Part shown: piece after piece, positions 48,056 through 57,314 of the stretch
How the letters are laid out: each line of letters opens with the position of its first letter
How positions within the stretch are numbered: position 1 is the first letter of the stretch
Origin: JACPDI01 sp035463475
Lineage (GTDB): Bacteria > Acidobacteriota > Vicinamibacteria > Vicinamibacterales > 2-12-FULL-66-21
Length of the DNA: 64,000 nt
Assembly: GCA_035463475.1 (NCBI GenBank)
Contig: DATHTE010000072.1
Location: forward strand, 62,001 to 126,000
Direction of reading: 5' to 3'
Notes under the pieces: generated by a model
What the model saw: the letters and a program-made list of their open reading frames with translations, nothing else
Databases searched by the model: none
Told to the model about the DNA's origin: nothing
Position numbers and translations under genes: made by a program

Positions 48056-49888
48056 ATGCCCGTCGAAGGGCTGTATCTCGATCGCGAGCGCGCGTTCCGG
48101 GCCTCGGCGACGCGCGCGGAGCGGCGCTCGATCGCGCTGTCGCGGGCGAGGCTGGCAGTGTTCGTCGCCGGCGTCGTCGCCCTCGCCACCGGTCTCGCGG
48201 CGGACGGAGCCATGCGCTGGCCGCTCCTCGTGGCGGCGGCGCTCGCCGCGCTCACCTTCGGCGTCCTCGTCGTGATCCACAACCGGGTGGACGATCGGCT
48301 GCGGCGGCTCCGGGTGCTCGCGGCTCTCAACAGGCAGCAGGGAGCCCGCGTCCGGCGCGACTGGAACGCCGTGCCCGACGTGGACGCTCCCGGCGCCGCC
48401 GAGACCCACCCGTTCGCGCAGGACCTCGACGTCTTCGGCCACGCGTCGCTGATCAAACTGTGTGGCGCGGCAGCGACGCCGGCCGGGGCCCTGGCGCTCC
48501 GCGGCTGGCTCCTCGCGCCAGCCGACGAGGCCGAGATCGCGCGCCGGCAGGAGGCGGTCGCCGAACTGGCCCCGCTGCTCGACTTCCGGCAGGAGGTGCT
48601 GGCGTTCGCCACGCTGGCCGGGCTCGGCCGGGCGGCCACGCACCGGCAGGAGCTCGCGCGTTTCCTGGACTGGGCGGAAGGCCCGGTCTGGCTGATCTCC
48701 AGGCCGTGGCTGGTCTGGCTGGCGCGCGTTCTCGGCGCGGTCACGACAGGGCTCGTCCTGGCCCACGCCACCGGCCTCGCGCAGCAGCCGTACTGGCTTC
48801 TACCGGTCATGGTGAACGTCGTGCTCTGGTTCGCGCTCGCGCGGCGCATCGAGCACACGTTCAATCGTGCATTCGCGCGCAACAGCGCGCCGGGACAGGA
48901 AGCCCGGATGTTCGAGGTGGTCTGCGGCCACCAGTTCGGGTCCGCGATGACGAGGTCGCTCGGCGATCGGATGAAGGGTGCGGACCGCGCCATGCGCCGC
49001 CTGCAGCGCCTGATGGAGCTGGCCGACATCCGCCTGACGACGCTCGTCCACTTCCCTCTGAACGCGGTGACGCTGTGGGATTTTCACGTGCTCGACGCGG
49101 TCGAGCGCTGGCAGACACGGGAAGGCTCGCAGGTTCGCGACTGGTTCGACGCCTTCGGCCAGGTCGAGGCCCTCGCCGCGTTTGCGGGTCTTCGTCACGA
49201 CAATCCGGACTGGGTCCTTCCCCGCTTCGGCGATGACCCGGTGCTGGAGGCGCGCGGGCTCGGCCATCCTCTGATCGCGCGCGGCGTCCGCGTGCCGAAC
49301 GACGTCCGGGTCGGCCCTCCAGGCACCTTCCTGTTCGTCACCGGCTCCAACATGTCCGGCAAGAGCACGCTGCTTCGCGCGATCGGCGTCAACGCCGTGC
49401 TCGCGCAGGCAGGCGCGCCGGTCTGCGCCACGTCGATGCGGCTCCCGCGGGTGGCCGTCTATACGAGCATGCGGGTGCAGGACTCGCTCGAGGAGGGCGT
49501 GTCCTATTTCATGGCCGCGCTGAAACGGCTCAAGGCGCTCCTCGACGAAGCCAGGCAATCAGGGGCATCCGGCGGCGTCCTCCTGTATCTCCTCGACGAG
49601 ATCCTGCAGGGCACGAACACGGCCGAGCGGCAGATTGCCGTGCGCACGATCCTGGCTCAGCTCCTGGAGAGCCACGCGATAGGCGCCGTCACTTCCCACG
49701 ACCTGAACCTGGTGGACGAAGAGCCATTGCAGAGCGCAGCCGTGGCCGTTCACTTCGAGGAGCACCTCGAGCGGGACACGATGCTGTTCGACTACCGCCT
49801 GCGCCCCGGGGTGGCGACCTCCAGGAACGCGTTGAAGCTGATGAAGTTGATCGGCCTCACGGCGCTCGATCGGTCGGCCGCTCAGTAA
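48056..49888 (+). CDS. Membrane-associated MutS-like ATPase
   Basis: 610 residues from ATG 48056. Two hydrophobic segments near the N-terminus (LAVFVAGVVALATGLAADG and LLVAAALAALTFGVLVVI) and another pair around residues 200-245 suggest membrane anchoring. The C-terminal third is a MutS ATPase domain: GSNMSGKSTLLRAIG (Walker A, about 428-442), LLYLLDEILQGTNTAER (Walker B/signature, about 506-522) and AVTSHDLNL (the His switch). The mismatch-recognition domain of MutS is missing and the clamp is short. Proteins of this kind are known in many phyla, but their role is unclear; DNA repair should not be assumed. Confidence 0.88.
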   Translation: MPVEGLYLDRERAFRASATRAERRSIALSRARLAVFVAGVVALATGLAADGAMRWPLLVAAALAALTFGVLVVIHNRVDDRLRRLRVLAALNRQQGARVRRDWNAVPDVDAPGAAETHPFAQDLDVFGHASLIKLCGAAATPAGALALRGWLLAPADEAEIARRQEAVAELAPLLDFRQEVLAFATLAGLGRAATHRQELARFLDWAEGPVWLISRPWLVWLARVLGAVTTGLVLAHATGLAQQPYWLLPVMVNVVLWFALARRIEHTFNRAFARNSAPGQEARMFEVVCGHQFGSAMTRSLGDRMKGADRAMRRLQRLMELADIRLTTLVHFPLNAVTLWDFHVLDAVERWQTREGSQVRDWFDAFGQVEALAAFAGLRHDNPDWVLPRFGDDPVLEARGLGHPLIARGVRVPNDVRVGPPGTFLFVTGSNMSGKSTLLRAIGVNAVLAQAGAPVCATSMRLPRVAVYTSMRVQDSLEEGVSYFMAALKRLKALLDEARQSGASGGVLLYLLDEILQGTNTAERQIAVRTILAQLLESHAIGAVTSHDLNLVDEEPLQSAAVAVHFEEHLERDTMLFDYRLRPGVATSRNALKLMKLIGLTALDRSAAQ

Positions 49889-51612
49889 CGCCAGCTCTTG
49901 AGGTCTGCGCCCGCCGGGGCGCTCTTCTCGATCCTCTGCACGATTTTCGGCGCGAACATCTGAACGTAACGCAACCGCGAGATCGCGTTCGGTCGCGTGT
50001 GGTCGCCGTTCCAGCAGTGCTCGGCCCGATCCCCGTAGTCGATCTCCCCCTCGAACGGCGGGTTCTTCGTCGATCGGAGGAACTCCTCCACGAGATACAC
50101 GGCGTTGTTCAGGTAGTAGTTGTCCATGTCGCCGACGTAAATATTGATCTTCCCCCGCAGCTTCGCGCCGAGGCCTTTATCCCAGTCGCGGCGCAGAATG
50201 TACGAGAGATCGTAGTTCTCGCGCCAGTGACTGGCGACGGCGGAATCGATCACGCCGGTGCGTTTGTCCCAGATGCGCTTCGGGTATCCATCGCTGCCGA
50301 CCGGCGAGTACACCGCTTCCCAGATGTCCCACTGCCCGCCCGACCGTCCCTTCGTGCCGAGCACGAGCTCGAGCCGGTTCATGCGCTCGATCGTGGTGCT
50401 GACATGGCCAAGGTAGTTGCGGTGCCCGGGTCGCTCGATGCGTCCCCAAGGCCCCTCGACGTAGTAGGCATTCCGATCCTTGTAGATGTCGACGAGGGTG
50501 TACGCGCGGAAGTCGATGGGGTCCGGACAGGCCGCGTACGAGCCGTTGTACTCGTCCGGGTACTTGATCTGTGCGCCGATCGCCTCCCAGCCGCCCGTCG
50601 ATCCACCGTACATGAACCGCGCCCACGGCTGCCCGATGCCGCGGAACGTCCGCTCAATGTGCGGGATCAGCTCGTACGTGATCGCGTCGCCGTACGGCCC
50701 GAGGTTCTCCGAGTTCACCGCGTACGAGTCGTCGTAGTACGGGTTTGCGTGCTGGATCTCGATCACGAGCATCCTCGGAAAGCCCGGCGACGTCCATTCC
50801 TTGAACAGCTCGTACGCCTGTTCCTGCTCGATCCGGTTGTAGCAGTCGAGATTGAAGCGGGCGCTGTACTCGCACTTGAGGTCGGGATCGGGCGGCTGCT
50901 CGCGGAAGCCGCTGAACGATGCCGGGAAATGACCGTGGAAGATCGCGAGCGGGTAGCGCGCCTCGGGGTGATCCTCGTAGCCGTGCGGCAGCAGCACGAA
51001 CGCGCCCAGATGCATCGGGCGCCCCCAGAACTTCGTGAGGCGCTCGCTCTGGATCCGCACGTGCTTGATGTACCGGGTGTCCGCAGGGGGCTTGACCGGC
51101 GGCACCGTCCGATCGAGCGAGATACGGATCGTTCCCCCTTTCGCAGGATCGAGCGCGATCTGCGCGGGTGTGCTGTACAGGTTGCCCGGTGCGCGGTTCC
51201 ACTGCTGCCCCTCACCGCGATCCATCGGCAGTTTCACGACGTGCCCGTCCGCGCGGCGGAACGTCTCGTACCGGTGCAGCAGCGCCTGCGCGGTGTACGT
51301 GCCGGCCTTCACGTCGCGCAAGCTCAGGACGGGAAAGCCGAGCGCGCTGGCATCGACGATCGCCGGCTGCCCGGGCGCGAGCCCGTCGACATCGATCCCG
51401 AAGATCTGCTGCGACCCGGCCCCAGCGCTGATCTGGAAGCGCGGCTCCCCTTCTTTCTCCGTCGAGATCATCACGAGCACGCGGCCGTCGAGCGGCGCGC
51501 CGCTCACCTCAGCGTCGAACGTCACCGCGAAGCGCAAGGGTTGGGGGGCCTGCGCGAGCGCGCCGGCCGCGCCCAACGCCACGAGAAACGCACTCATCAC
51601 GCGACTCATCAC
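49882..51612 (-). CDS. Secreted esterase-like alpha/beta hydrolase
   Basis: 576 residues with a signal peptide ending at GALAQ. After about 200 residues of beta-rich N-terminal domain comes FVLLPHGYEDHPEARYPLAIFHGHFP (oxyanion region) and FMYGGSTGGWEAIGAQIKYPDEYNG, where GGSTGG is the nucleophile elbow, as in the putative-esterase family. A likely catalytic His is in RAEHCWNGDHTRPN near the end, and Asp candidates are in YVGDMDNYY. The enzyme probably cleaves esters in the periplasm or outside the cell. Its 3' end overlaps the MutS-like gene by 7 bp. Confidence 0.82.
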   Translation of the reverse strand: MMSRVMSAFLVALGAAGALAQAPQPLRFAVTFDAEVSGAPLDGRVLVMISTEKEGEPRFQISAGAGSQQIFGIDVDGLAPGQPAIVDASALGFPVLSLRDVKAGTYTAQALLHRYETFRRADGHVVKLPMDRGEGQQWNRAPGNLYSTPAQIALDPAKGGTIRISLDRTVPPVKPPADTRYIKHVRIQSERLTKFWGRPMHLGAFVLLPHGYEDHPEARYPLAIFHGHFPASFSGFREQPPDPDLKCEYSARFNLDCYNRIEQEQAYELFKEWTSPGFPRMLVIEIQHANPYYDDSYAVNSENLGPYGDAITYELIPHIERTFRGIGQPWARFMYGGSTGGWEAIGAQIKYPDEYNGSYAACPDPIDFRAYTLVDIYKDRNAYYVEGPWGRIERPGHRNYLGHVSTTIERMNRLELVLGTKGRSGGQWDIWEAVYSPVGSDGYPKRIWDKRTGVIDSAVASHWRENYDLSYILRRDWDKGLGAKLRGKINIYVGDMDNYYLNNAVYLVEEFLRSTKNPPFEGEIDYGDRAEHCWNGDHTRPNAISRLRYVQMFAPKIVQRIEKSAPAGADLKSWRY

Positions 51613-51645
51613 CGCCTCCGGCGACAGAGCGTAGCAGAGTCGGGC

Positions 51646-51693
51646 CCAGGGTTCAGGGTTCAGGGTTTAGAGGGTCCAGGGTTCAGGGTTCCG
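51646..51693. repeat. CAGGGTT minisatellite
   Basis: Irregular tandem copies of CAGGGTT (cCAGGGTTCAGGGTT, CAGGGTTTAGAGGGTC, CAGGGTTCAGGGTTCC) lie between the esterase start and the ADOP gene. Seven-base units with variants suggest slippage. No obvious function; it may disrupt the promoter region of the esterase gene. Confidence 0.7.
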
Positions 51694-51767
51694 GGGAGTT
51701 CAATCCGATATCCGCCGGCAGCTAACTGGGGTTCTCCCGTTCCGTCCAAGTAGTCCGGAGGTGCGTC

Positions 51768-54152
51768 GTGTCTCATGACGTCCGGATGGCGATCCGTTCG
51801 CTGCTGCGGCGGCCCGGGTTTACGGCAGTCGCGGTCCTGACGCTCGCGCTGGCGGCGGGCGCGAACACTGCCGTGCTGGCGGTCGTTTATGGAGTCCTCC
51901 TGAAGCCGCTGCCGTTTGCCGACCCGGACCGGCTGGTCGCCGTCTGGCCGCAGCGCTTCCAGTCGAACGCCGACCTGGTGTACCTGCGGGAGCACGCGCC
52001 GATGTTTGGCGCGCTTGCCACCATCGCCCCCGGCTGGACCATGGCGCTGACCGGTGCGGGCGAGCCGGCCAAGATTACGGTGGCGCGTGTGTCCGGCAAC
52101 CTGTTCGGGACCCTCGGCGTCTCGCCCGTCATCGGCCGCACCTTCACGGATCGGGATGCGCGGAGGGGCGCCGACACTGTCGTTCTGCTCAGCTACACGT
52201 TGTGGGTGCAGCGCTTCGGGAAGGATCCGGCGGTCGTCGGGCGCGTCGTGCGGCTGGAGGGACTGCCCTTCGAGGTGCTGGGCGTCATGCCGCCCGCCTT
52301 CGAGGTGTTCGGGTTGCGAAGCGACGCGTACACGCCATTCGCACTCGACCCAGCGGCGTGGTACCACCAGCTCTCCTTCTCACTGTTCGTGGCGCGGCTG
52401 GCGCCCGAAGTCACTCTTGCACGCGCGGAGGGGGACTATCGCTCCCTGATCCCGCAGCTGCGGCGGCACCGCAACTACCCGGACGACTACGGGCGCACGG
52501 CCGCGCTGCAGGACCTGCGATCGGCCACTGTTGGCGACGTCAGCTCGTCGCTCGTTCTCGTGGGGGCGGCGGTCGGGCTGATCATGCTGATTGCGGGAGC
52601 GAACGTCGGCACCCTGCTGTTGATCCGGGCCGCCGGCCGAAGCCGCGAGATGGCGGTGCGGGCGGCGGTCGGCGCCTCACGTGCGAGGATCGCCCGCGAG
52701 CTGCTCGCCGAGAGCGTCCTCGTGGCGGTCGCCGGCGGGATCGCGGGCCTCGCCCTCGCGCGCGCGGCGCTGCCGGCGCTCGTGGCGCTGCTGCCCGCGA
52801 ACACGCCGCGGGTTGGCGAGATCGCCATAGACCGGCTCGTGACGTCAGGCATGCTCGGGGCCGCCGTCCTGATGGGCATCGCGTTCGGCGTCGCCCCTGC
52901 ACTCGGTGCGGGCCGCGTCAGGACCGGTCCGTTGTTTCGGTCGGGGATGGCGAGCGAGTCGCGGCACAACAAGCGCACGCGCGCGGCGCTGGTGTCCGCG
53001 GAGATCGCGCTCGCCCTCGTGTTGACGATTGGCGCGGGCCTGATGGTGCAGACCCTTCTCCGCCTCCAGCACGTCGATCCCGGCTTCGACGTGGATCGCG
53101 TGCTGACGCTGCACCTGCAGCCGACCTACGTCGGCATCAAGCAGTCGCGCTCCACGTCCGCCTACTACGACCTCGTGCTCGAGCGCCTGCGGGCACTCCC
53201 GGGCGTCAGCGCGGCTGGCGCGATCCAGCACCTGCCGTTCAGCGGCTATTCGTGGACCGCGGCGCTCGACATCCAGGGTCTCGAGGTGCCGGCGGGAACG
53301 TCGCGCCCTACCGCGGGCCTCCGGATCGCCACGCCCGGGTACTTCAGGTCGATCGGCCAGCCGCTCGTCGCCGGCCGCGACTTCGTGCCGCAGGATGCCG
53401 CGCGACTGGACGCCGTGATCGTCAACCAGGCGCTCGCGAAGAAGCACTTTGGATCGACCGGCGCGGCGGTCGGCGGGCGGCTGCGAATTCGCGGCGGCGG
53501 CATTCAGTCCGCGTGGATGACGGTCGTCGGTGTTGTCGGAGACGTCAGGCACGATGCGCTCACGACCGACCCCGCCCCCGAGATCTACACCTCCATCACG
53601 CAGACCTCCATCAACGCGATGATGGTCGCCATTCGCACCCCCGGCGACCCGCTCGCGCTCGTCCCCGCCGTTCGAGAGGCGATCCGATCCGTCGATCGCC
53701 AGGTTCCGATCTCCGACGTCCAGACGATGAGGGCGAAGGTCGGGACGAGCCTGGGGCGGCCACGGCTGATGATGGTACTCCTCACGGGGTCTGCTGCGCT
53801 GGGGCTGTTGCTCGCCGTGGTCGGGGTCTACGGCGTGGTGGCGTACTCGGTGACCCGGCGCCGTCGCGAGATCGGCATCATGCTGGCGCTGGGCGCGGGA
53901 CGCGGACGTATCATGGCGGCGGTCGCGGCGGAAGCGCTCGCGTGCGCCGCCGCCGGCCTGGCGGTTGGTATTCCGTCGGCGCTGGCGGCGAGCGGTCTGA
54001 TGCGCGCGGTCGTGTACGGCGTGTCCCCCACGGATCCGCGGACCTACGCTGCGCTCGCGCTGGCGACCGTGGCGGTCGTTGCCGGCGCGTGCACGCTGCC
54101 GGCGCTGCGGGCAATCCGCGTCGATCCGGCCGGCGCGCTTCGGAGCGAGTAG
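51768..54152 (+). CDS. ADOP-family ABC permease, copy 4
   Basis: 794 residues, GTG start with GGAGGTG upstream. MSHDVRMAIRSLLRRPGFTAVAVLTLALAAGANTAVLAV opens the standard duplicated MacB-PCD/FtsX layout, with LIMLIAGANVGTLLLIRAAGRSREMAVRAAVGASRAR in the first and VTRRRREIGIMLALGAGRGRI in the second FtsX unit; ends LPALRAIRVDPAGALRSE. The first FtsX motif has AGANVGT in place of ACANVAN found in the other copies. It is followed 50 bp later by another ADOP gene on the same strand. Confidence 0.91.
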   Translation: MSHDVRMAIRSLLRRPGFTAVAVLTLALAAGANTAVLAVVYGVLLKPLPFADPDRLVAVWPQRFQSNADLVYLREHAPMFGALATIAPGWTMALTGAGEPAKITVARVSGNLFGTLGVSPVIGRTFTDRDARRGADTVVLLSYTLWVQRFGKDPAVVGRVVRLEGLPFEVLGVMPPAFEVFGLRSDAYTPFALDPAAWYHQLSFSLFVARLAPEVTLARAEGDYRSLIPQLRRHRNYPDDYGRTAALQDLRSATVGDVSSSLVLVGAAVGLIMLIAGANVGTLLLIRAAGRSREMAVRAAVGASRARIARELLAESVLVAVAGGIAGLALARAALPALVALLPANTPRVGEIAIDRLVTSGMLGAAVLMGIAFGVAPALGAGRVRTGPLFRSGMASESRHNKRTRAALVSAEIALALVLTIGAGLMVQTLLRLQHVDPGFDVDRVLTLHLQPTYVGIKQSRSTSAYYDLVLERLRALPGVSAAGAIQHLPFSGYSWTAALDIQGLEVPAGTSRPTAGLRIATPGYFRSIGQPLVAGRDFVPQDAARLDAVIVNQALAKKHFGSTGAAVGGRLRIRGGGIQSAWMTVVGVVGDVRHDALTTDPAPEIYTSITQTSINAMMVAIRTPGDPLALVPAVREAIRSVDRQVPISDVQTMRAKVGTSLGRPRLMMVLLTGSAALGLLLAVVGVYGVVAYSVTRRRREIGIMLALGAGRGRIMAAVAAEALACAAAGLAVGIPSALAASGLMRAVVYGVSPTDPRTYAALALATVAVVAGACTLPALRAIRVDPAGALRSE

Positions 54153-54202
54153 TTGCAGGTTGCCGGCACTGCCGCCGGCAAGTCCTCGGAAAGGAGCGGG
54201 GC

Positions 54203-56617
54203 TTGATCATCCACGAGTTCGCGCAGGACCTCAGAATCAGCCTTCGCGGCCTGCTGCGCGCGCCAGTGCTGGCGGCGACGATCGTGGCAACGGTGGGACT
54301 CGGCATCGGCTCGACCACCGCGATCTTCAGCGCAGTCCATGCGGGGTTGCTGCGGCCCCTCCCGTATCCGGACGCGGGGCGGCTCGTGCGCATCTACACC
54401 GACGCGCCGCCGAACGTCTTCCGGTTCTCGGTCGCCGATTACCTGGCGCTCGACCAGCAGCAGACCCACTTCGATCGGATCGCCGCGTTCACCGATCGCG
54501 CGATGGCGTTCAGCGACGGCGATGTGGCCGAGCGGCTCCGGGGCAGAGAAGTGACGTGGACGTACTTCGGGCTGCTCGGACTGAAGCCGCGGATGGGTCG
54601 CGACTTCACAGAGCACGATGGCCGGCCGGGCAGCACCCCGGCCGTGATCGTGAGCCACGGCTTCTGGCAGCGCCGCCTCGGAGGTGCCGCGAGCGTCATC
54701 GGACGGCCGATCCGGCTCGATGGCAGGGAGCACGCGCTCGTCGGCGTCCTTCCCGCAGCCGTGGGACCGCTCGAACAGGCGCGGGAGTTCTTCGTCGTCG
54801 CGCAATGGGAGCCGCCACGGCGCAAGGGCCCGTTCCTGTATACGACGCTCGGCCGTCTCCGGGAGGGCGCGGACCGGTCCCGCGCGGCCGGCGAGCTGCG
54901 CGCGATCAACCGCCGCATGTTCCCGCTCTGGCGCGCGTCCTATCAGGACGAAAAGGCGACGTGGAGCATGATGGACTTGCAGGCCGCCATCATCGGCGAC
55001 GTCTGGACGATGGCCGGGCTCGCGCTCGCTGCCGTGGGTCTCGTGTGGTTGATTGCCTGCGCGAACGCGTCGAGCCTGCTCGTGACACGGGCGGCCAGCC
55101 GGCGTCCGGAGTTGGCCCTTCGCGCCGCGCTGGGCGCGTCGCGAGCGCGGGTCGTGGGTTGCCTGCTGACGGAGAGCGGGATGCTCGCGGTCGGCGCCGC
55201 GGTTGTCGGCGCGGCGATTGCGTGGGCCGGCACGACCGTGATGCGGGAGTTCGGGGCCGGTTACTTTCCACGCACCGCCGAGATCGCGCTCGATGGAGCC
55301 GTCCTGTGGCTGCTCGTCGCGCTCACCGCGTGCAGCGGTCTCCTGTTCGGTCTGATCCCGGCGTTGCATGGCACCGCACACCACCTCGACGAATCACTGC
55401 GGTCCAGCGGGCGCACGGCGACGGCCACGGTGGCGGTCCGGCGCATGCGGCGGGTACTCGTTGGAAGTCAGTTCGCCATCGCCACACCACTTCTGATTGT
55501 CGCCGCCCTCCTCACGGCGAGCCTCAGCGCGCTCGGCCGCGTGGACCTGGGGTTCGACAGCAGGAACCTCCTGACCGGATCTGTTTCGCTGCCTGCGCAA
55601 ACGTACCCGGAAGAGTCGCGCGTGGCGTCCTTCTGGGATGAACTCGAGCGCCGCATCGAGCGGCTGCCGGGCGTCGCGGCCGTTGCGTTCGCGGACGGTC
55701 GTCCACCAGACGACGTAGGCAACTTCAACAACTTCAATCTCGAGGACTTCCCGACCCCACCGGGTCAATCCCAACCCGTGGCGCCGTGGGTGGCCGTCAC
55801 GCCTGAGTACTTCAAGCTTCTCGGCCTCAGACTTCTCGAGGGCCGTCTGCTCGACGATCGCGACGTTCGCGAGGAGAACGTCGAGACCGTGGTCGTGGAT
55901 CGCGCGTGGGCGCAGCGGTTCTTTCCGAAGGGGAGCGCGGTGGGCAAGCGCTTCCGCGAAGGCGGCTGCACGGCATGCCCGTGGACCGCCGTCGTCGGGA
56001 TCGTCAGCGAAGTGAAGTACGCGGGATTGAACCGTCCGGATGAAGGCACCGTCTATTGGCCCATGCCCCTGGCGTCGCGCACGCGGTATCTCGTGGTGCG
56101 GACTCGCATCAGCCCGGAAGGTGTCCTCCCCGCGGTTCGGCAGGCGATCCGCGACCTCGATCCGGGACTGCCCTTTTCGAGCGTGGCCACCGTTGACGAT
56201 CTCGTGGAACGATCGCTGGAGCGGCCGCGGTCGCTCACCCTCCTCGTCGGCGCGTTTGCGGGCGTCGCCCTGCTCCTCTCGATCGTGGGCATCTACGGCG
56301 TGATGGCCTTCCACGTGCAGCAGCGCTCCAAGGACATCGGCGTGCGCCTGGCGCTCGGCGGCAGCCCGCGACAGGTCCTGACGCTGGTCGTGGCCCAGGG
56401 CATGCGCGTGGTCGCGATCGGAATCGGCGTGGGCCTGCTCGCGGCGGCGTTCGGCGCGCCGCTGGTGTCATCGCTCCTGTTCGGTGTGAGCGCCGGAGAT
56501 GCCGTCACGTTCGCCGCGGTGGGCATCCTGCTGATGGTGATCGCGACCCTGGCTTGCGCGGTGCCGGCCAGGCGGATCGTCGGTCTGCCCCTCGGGGCGA
56601 TTCTTCGAGGTGAGTAG
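54203..56617 (+). CDS. ADOP-family ABC permease, copy 5
   Basis: 804 residues. The start is a TTG at 54203 (reads LIIHEFAQDLRISLRGLLRAP), chosen because AAGGAG lies 6 bp upstream and because earlier codons in this frame are antisense-like sequence over ADOP copy 4. TM1 is AATIVATVGLGIGSTTAIFSAV, then two MacB-PCD/FtsX units (VWLIACANASSLLVTRAASRRPELALRAALGASRARV; VQQRSKDIGVRLALGGSPRQV). Its end overlaps the phosphatase gene by 8 bp. Tandem placement with copy 4 suggests joint expression and perhaps a heterodimer, which cannot be told from sequence. Confidence 0.9.
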   Translation: MIIHEFAQDLRISLRGLLRAPVLAATIVATVGLGIGSTTAIFSAVHAGLLRPLPYPDAGRLVRIYTDAPPNVFRFSVADYLALDQQQTHFDRIAAFTDRAMAFSDGDVAERLRGREVTWTYFGLLGLKPRMGRDFTEHDGRPGSTPAVIVSHGFWQRRLGGAASVIGRPIRLDGREHALVGVLPAAVGPLEQAREFFVVAQWEPPRRKGPFLYTTLGRLREGADRSRAAGELRAINRRMFPLWRASYQDEKATWSMMDLQAAIIGDVWTMAGLALAAVGLVWLIACANASSLLVTRAASRRPELALRAALGASRARVVGCLLTESGMLAVGAAVVGAAIAWAGTTVMREFGAGYFPRTAEIALDGAVLWLLVALTACSGLLFGLIPALHGTAHHLDESLRSSGRTATATVAVRRMRRVLVGSQFAIATPLLIVAALLTASLSALGRVDLGFDSRNLLTGSVSLPAQTYPEESRVASFWDELERRIERLPGVAAVAFADGRPPDDVGNFNNFNLEDFPTPPGQSQPVAPWVAVTPEYFKLLGLRLLEGRLLDDRDVREENVETVVVDRAWAQRFFPKGSAVGKRFREGGCTACPWTAVVGIVSEVKYAGLNRPDEGTVYWPMPLASRTRYLVVRTRISPEGVLPAVRQAIRDLDPGLPFSSVATVDDLVERSLERPRSLTLLVGAFAGVALLLSIVGIYGVMAFHVQQRSKDIGVRLALGGSPRQVLTLVVAQGMRVVAIGIGVGLLAAAFGAPLVSSLLFGVSAGDAVTFAAVGILLMVIATLACAVPARRIVGLPLGAILRGE

Positions 56618-57314
56618 CCCCTACGTGCGGCTGATCGTGTTCGATCTCGATGGCACGCTGATCGATTCGCGGGCGGACCTCGCGTCGAGCGTCAACGCGA
56701 TGCTCGCGGAGATTGGACGGCCGCCGCTCGCGGAGGCCACCGTCACCGACATGGTCGGCGAAGGCGCGCGTGTGCTCGTCGGGCGCGCGCTTCGGGCGGC
56801 CGGAGTGGACCCCGCGGCATGTCCGGACGCGCTGCAGCGGTTCCTGGCGCTGTACGGCGGACGGCTGCTGGATCACACGCGGCCGTACGAGGGGGTCCCG
56901 GAAATGCTCGCGGCCCTGCACGAAGGCGCGCCGCTGGCCGTCCTCACCAACAAGCCCGCGAGCCCGACGCTGCGAATCCTGGCGGGACTCGGACTCGACC
57001 GCTTCTTCGCGGCCGTGATTGGAGGTGACGCGCCCTACCCTCGCAAACCGGATCCCGGCGCGCTCCTCCACCTCATGGATCGCTTCCAGGCCGCGCCGGA
57101 CGAGACGCTCCTGGTCGGCGATTCCCGAATCGACCTTCAGACGGCGCGGAACGCCGGCGCGCGGGTGTGCCTGGCGGCTTACGGCTACGGGTTCCGCTTC
57201 GATCCGGCCGAACTCGTGGGGCTGCAGGTCGCAGCCAGCCCGCGGGACATCATCGCGTGCTCGGCGGCTACATCTTCCGAAGCGTCACGCGAGCGCGGTG
57301 CGCCACCACGGTGA
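56610..57314 (+). CDS. gph: HAD-family phosphatase, phosphoglycolate phosphatase type
   Basis: 234 residues from a GTG overlapping the ADOP stop; a GTG at 56625 is an alternative. FDLDGTLIDSRADL (nucleophile Asp and general acid Asp), AVLTNKPASPTLRIL (motif II Thr), YPRKPDPGALL (motif III Lys) and LLVGDSRIDLQTARNAG (motif IV Asp pair) are all intact, with the alpha-helical cap between motifs I and II. Phosphoglycolate is the typical substrate of this subfamily, but other small phosphates are possible. The last 47 bp overlap the convergent DUF4097 gene. Confidence 0.87.
   Translation: MSSPYVRLIVFDLDGTLIDSRADLASSVNAMLAEIGRPPLAEATVTDMVGEGARVLVGRALRAAGVDPAACPDALQRFLALYGGRLLDHTRPYEGVPEMLAALHEGAPLAVLTNKPASPTLRILAGLGLDRFFAAVIGGDAPYPRKPDPGALLHLMDRFQAAPDETLLVGDSRIDLQTARNAGARVCLAAYGYGFRFDPAELVGLQVAASPRDIIACSAATSSEASRERGAPPR

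Noticed and set aside
52202..54202. A 1471-codon frame that would fuse about 667 residues ahead of ADOP copy 5
   Set aside because: The extra part is an out-of-frame reading of ADOP copy 4. The TTG at 54203 has a good Shine-Dalgarno and gives the family's usual N-terminus.
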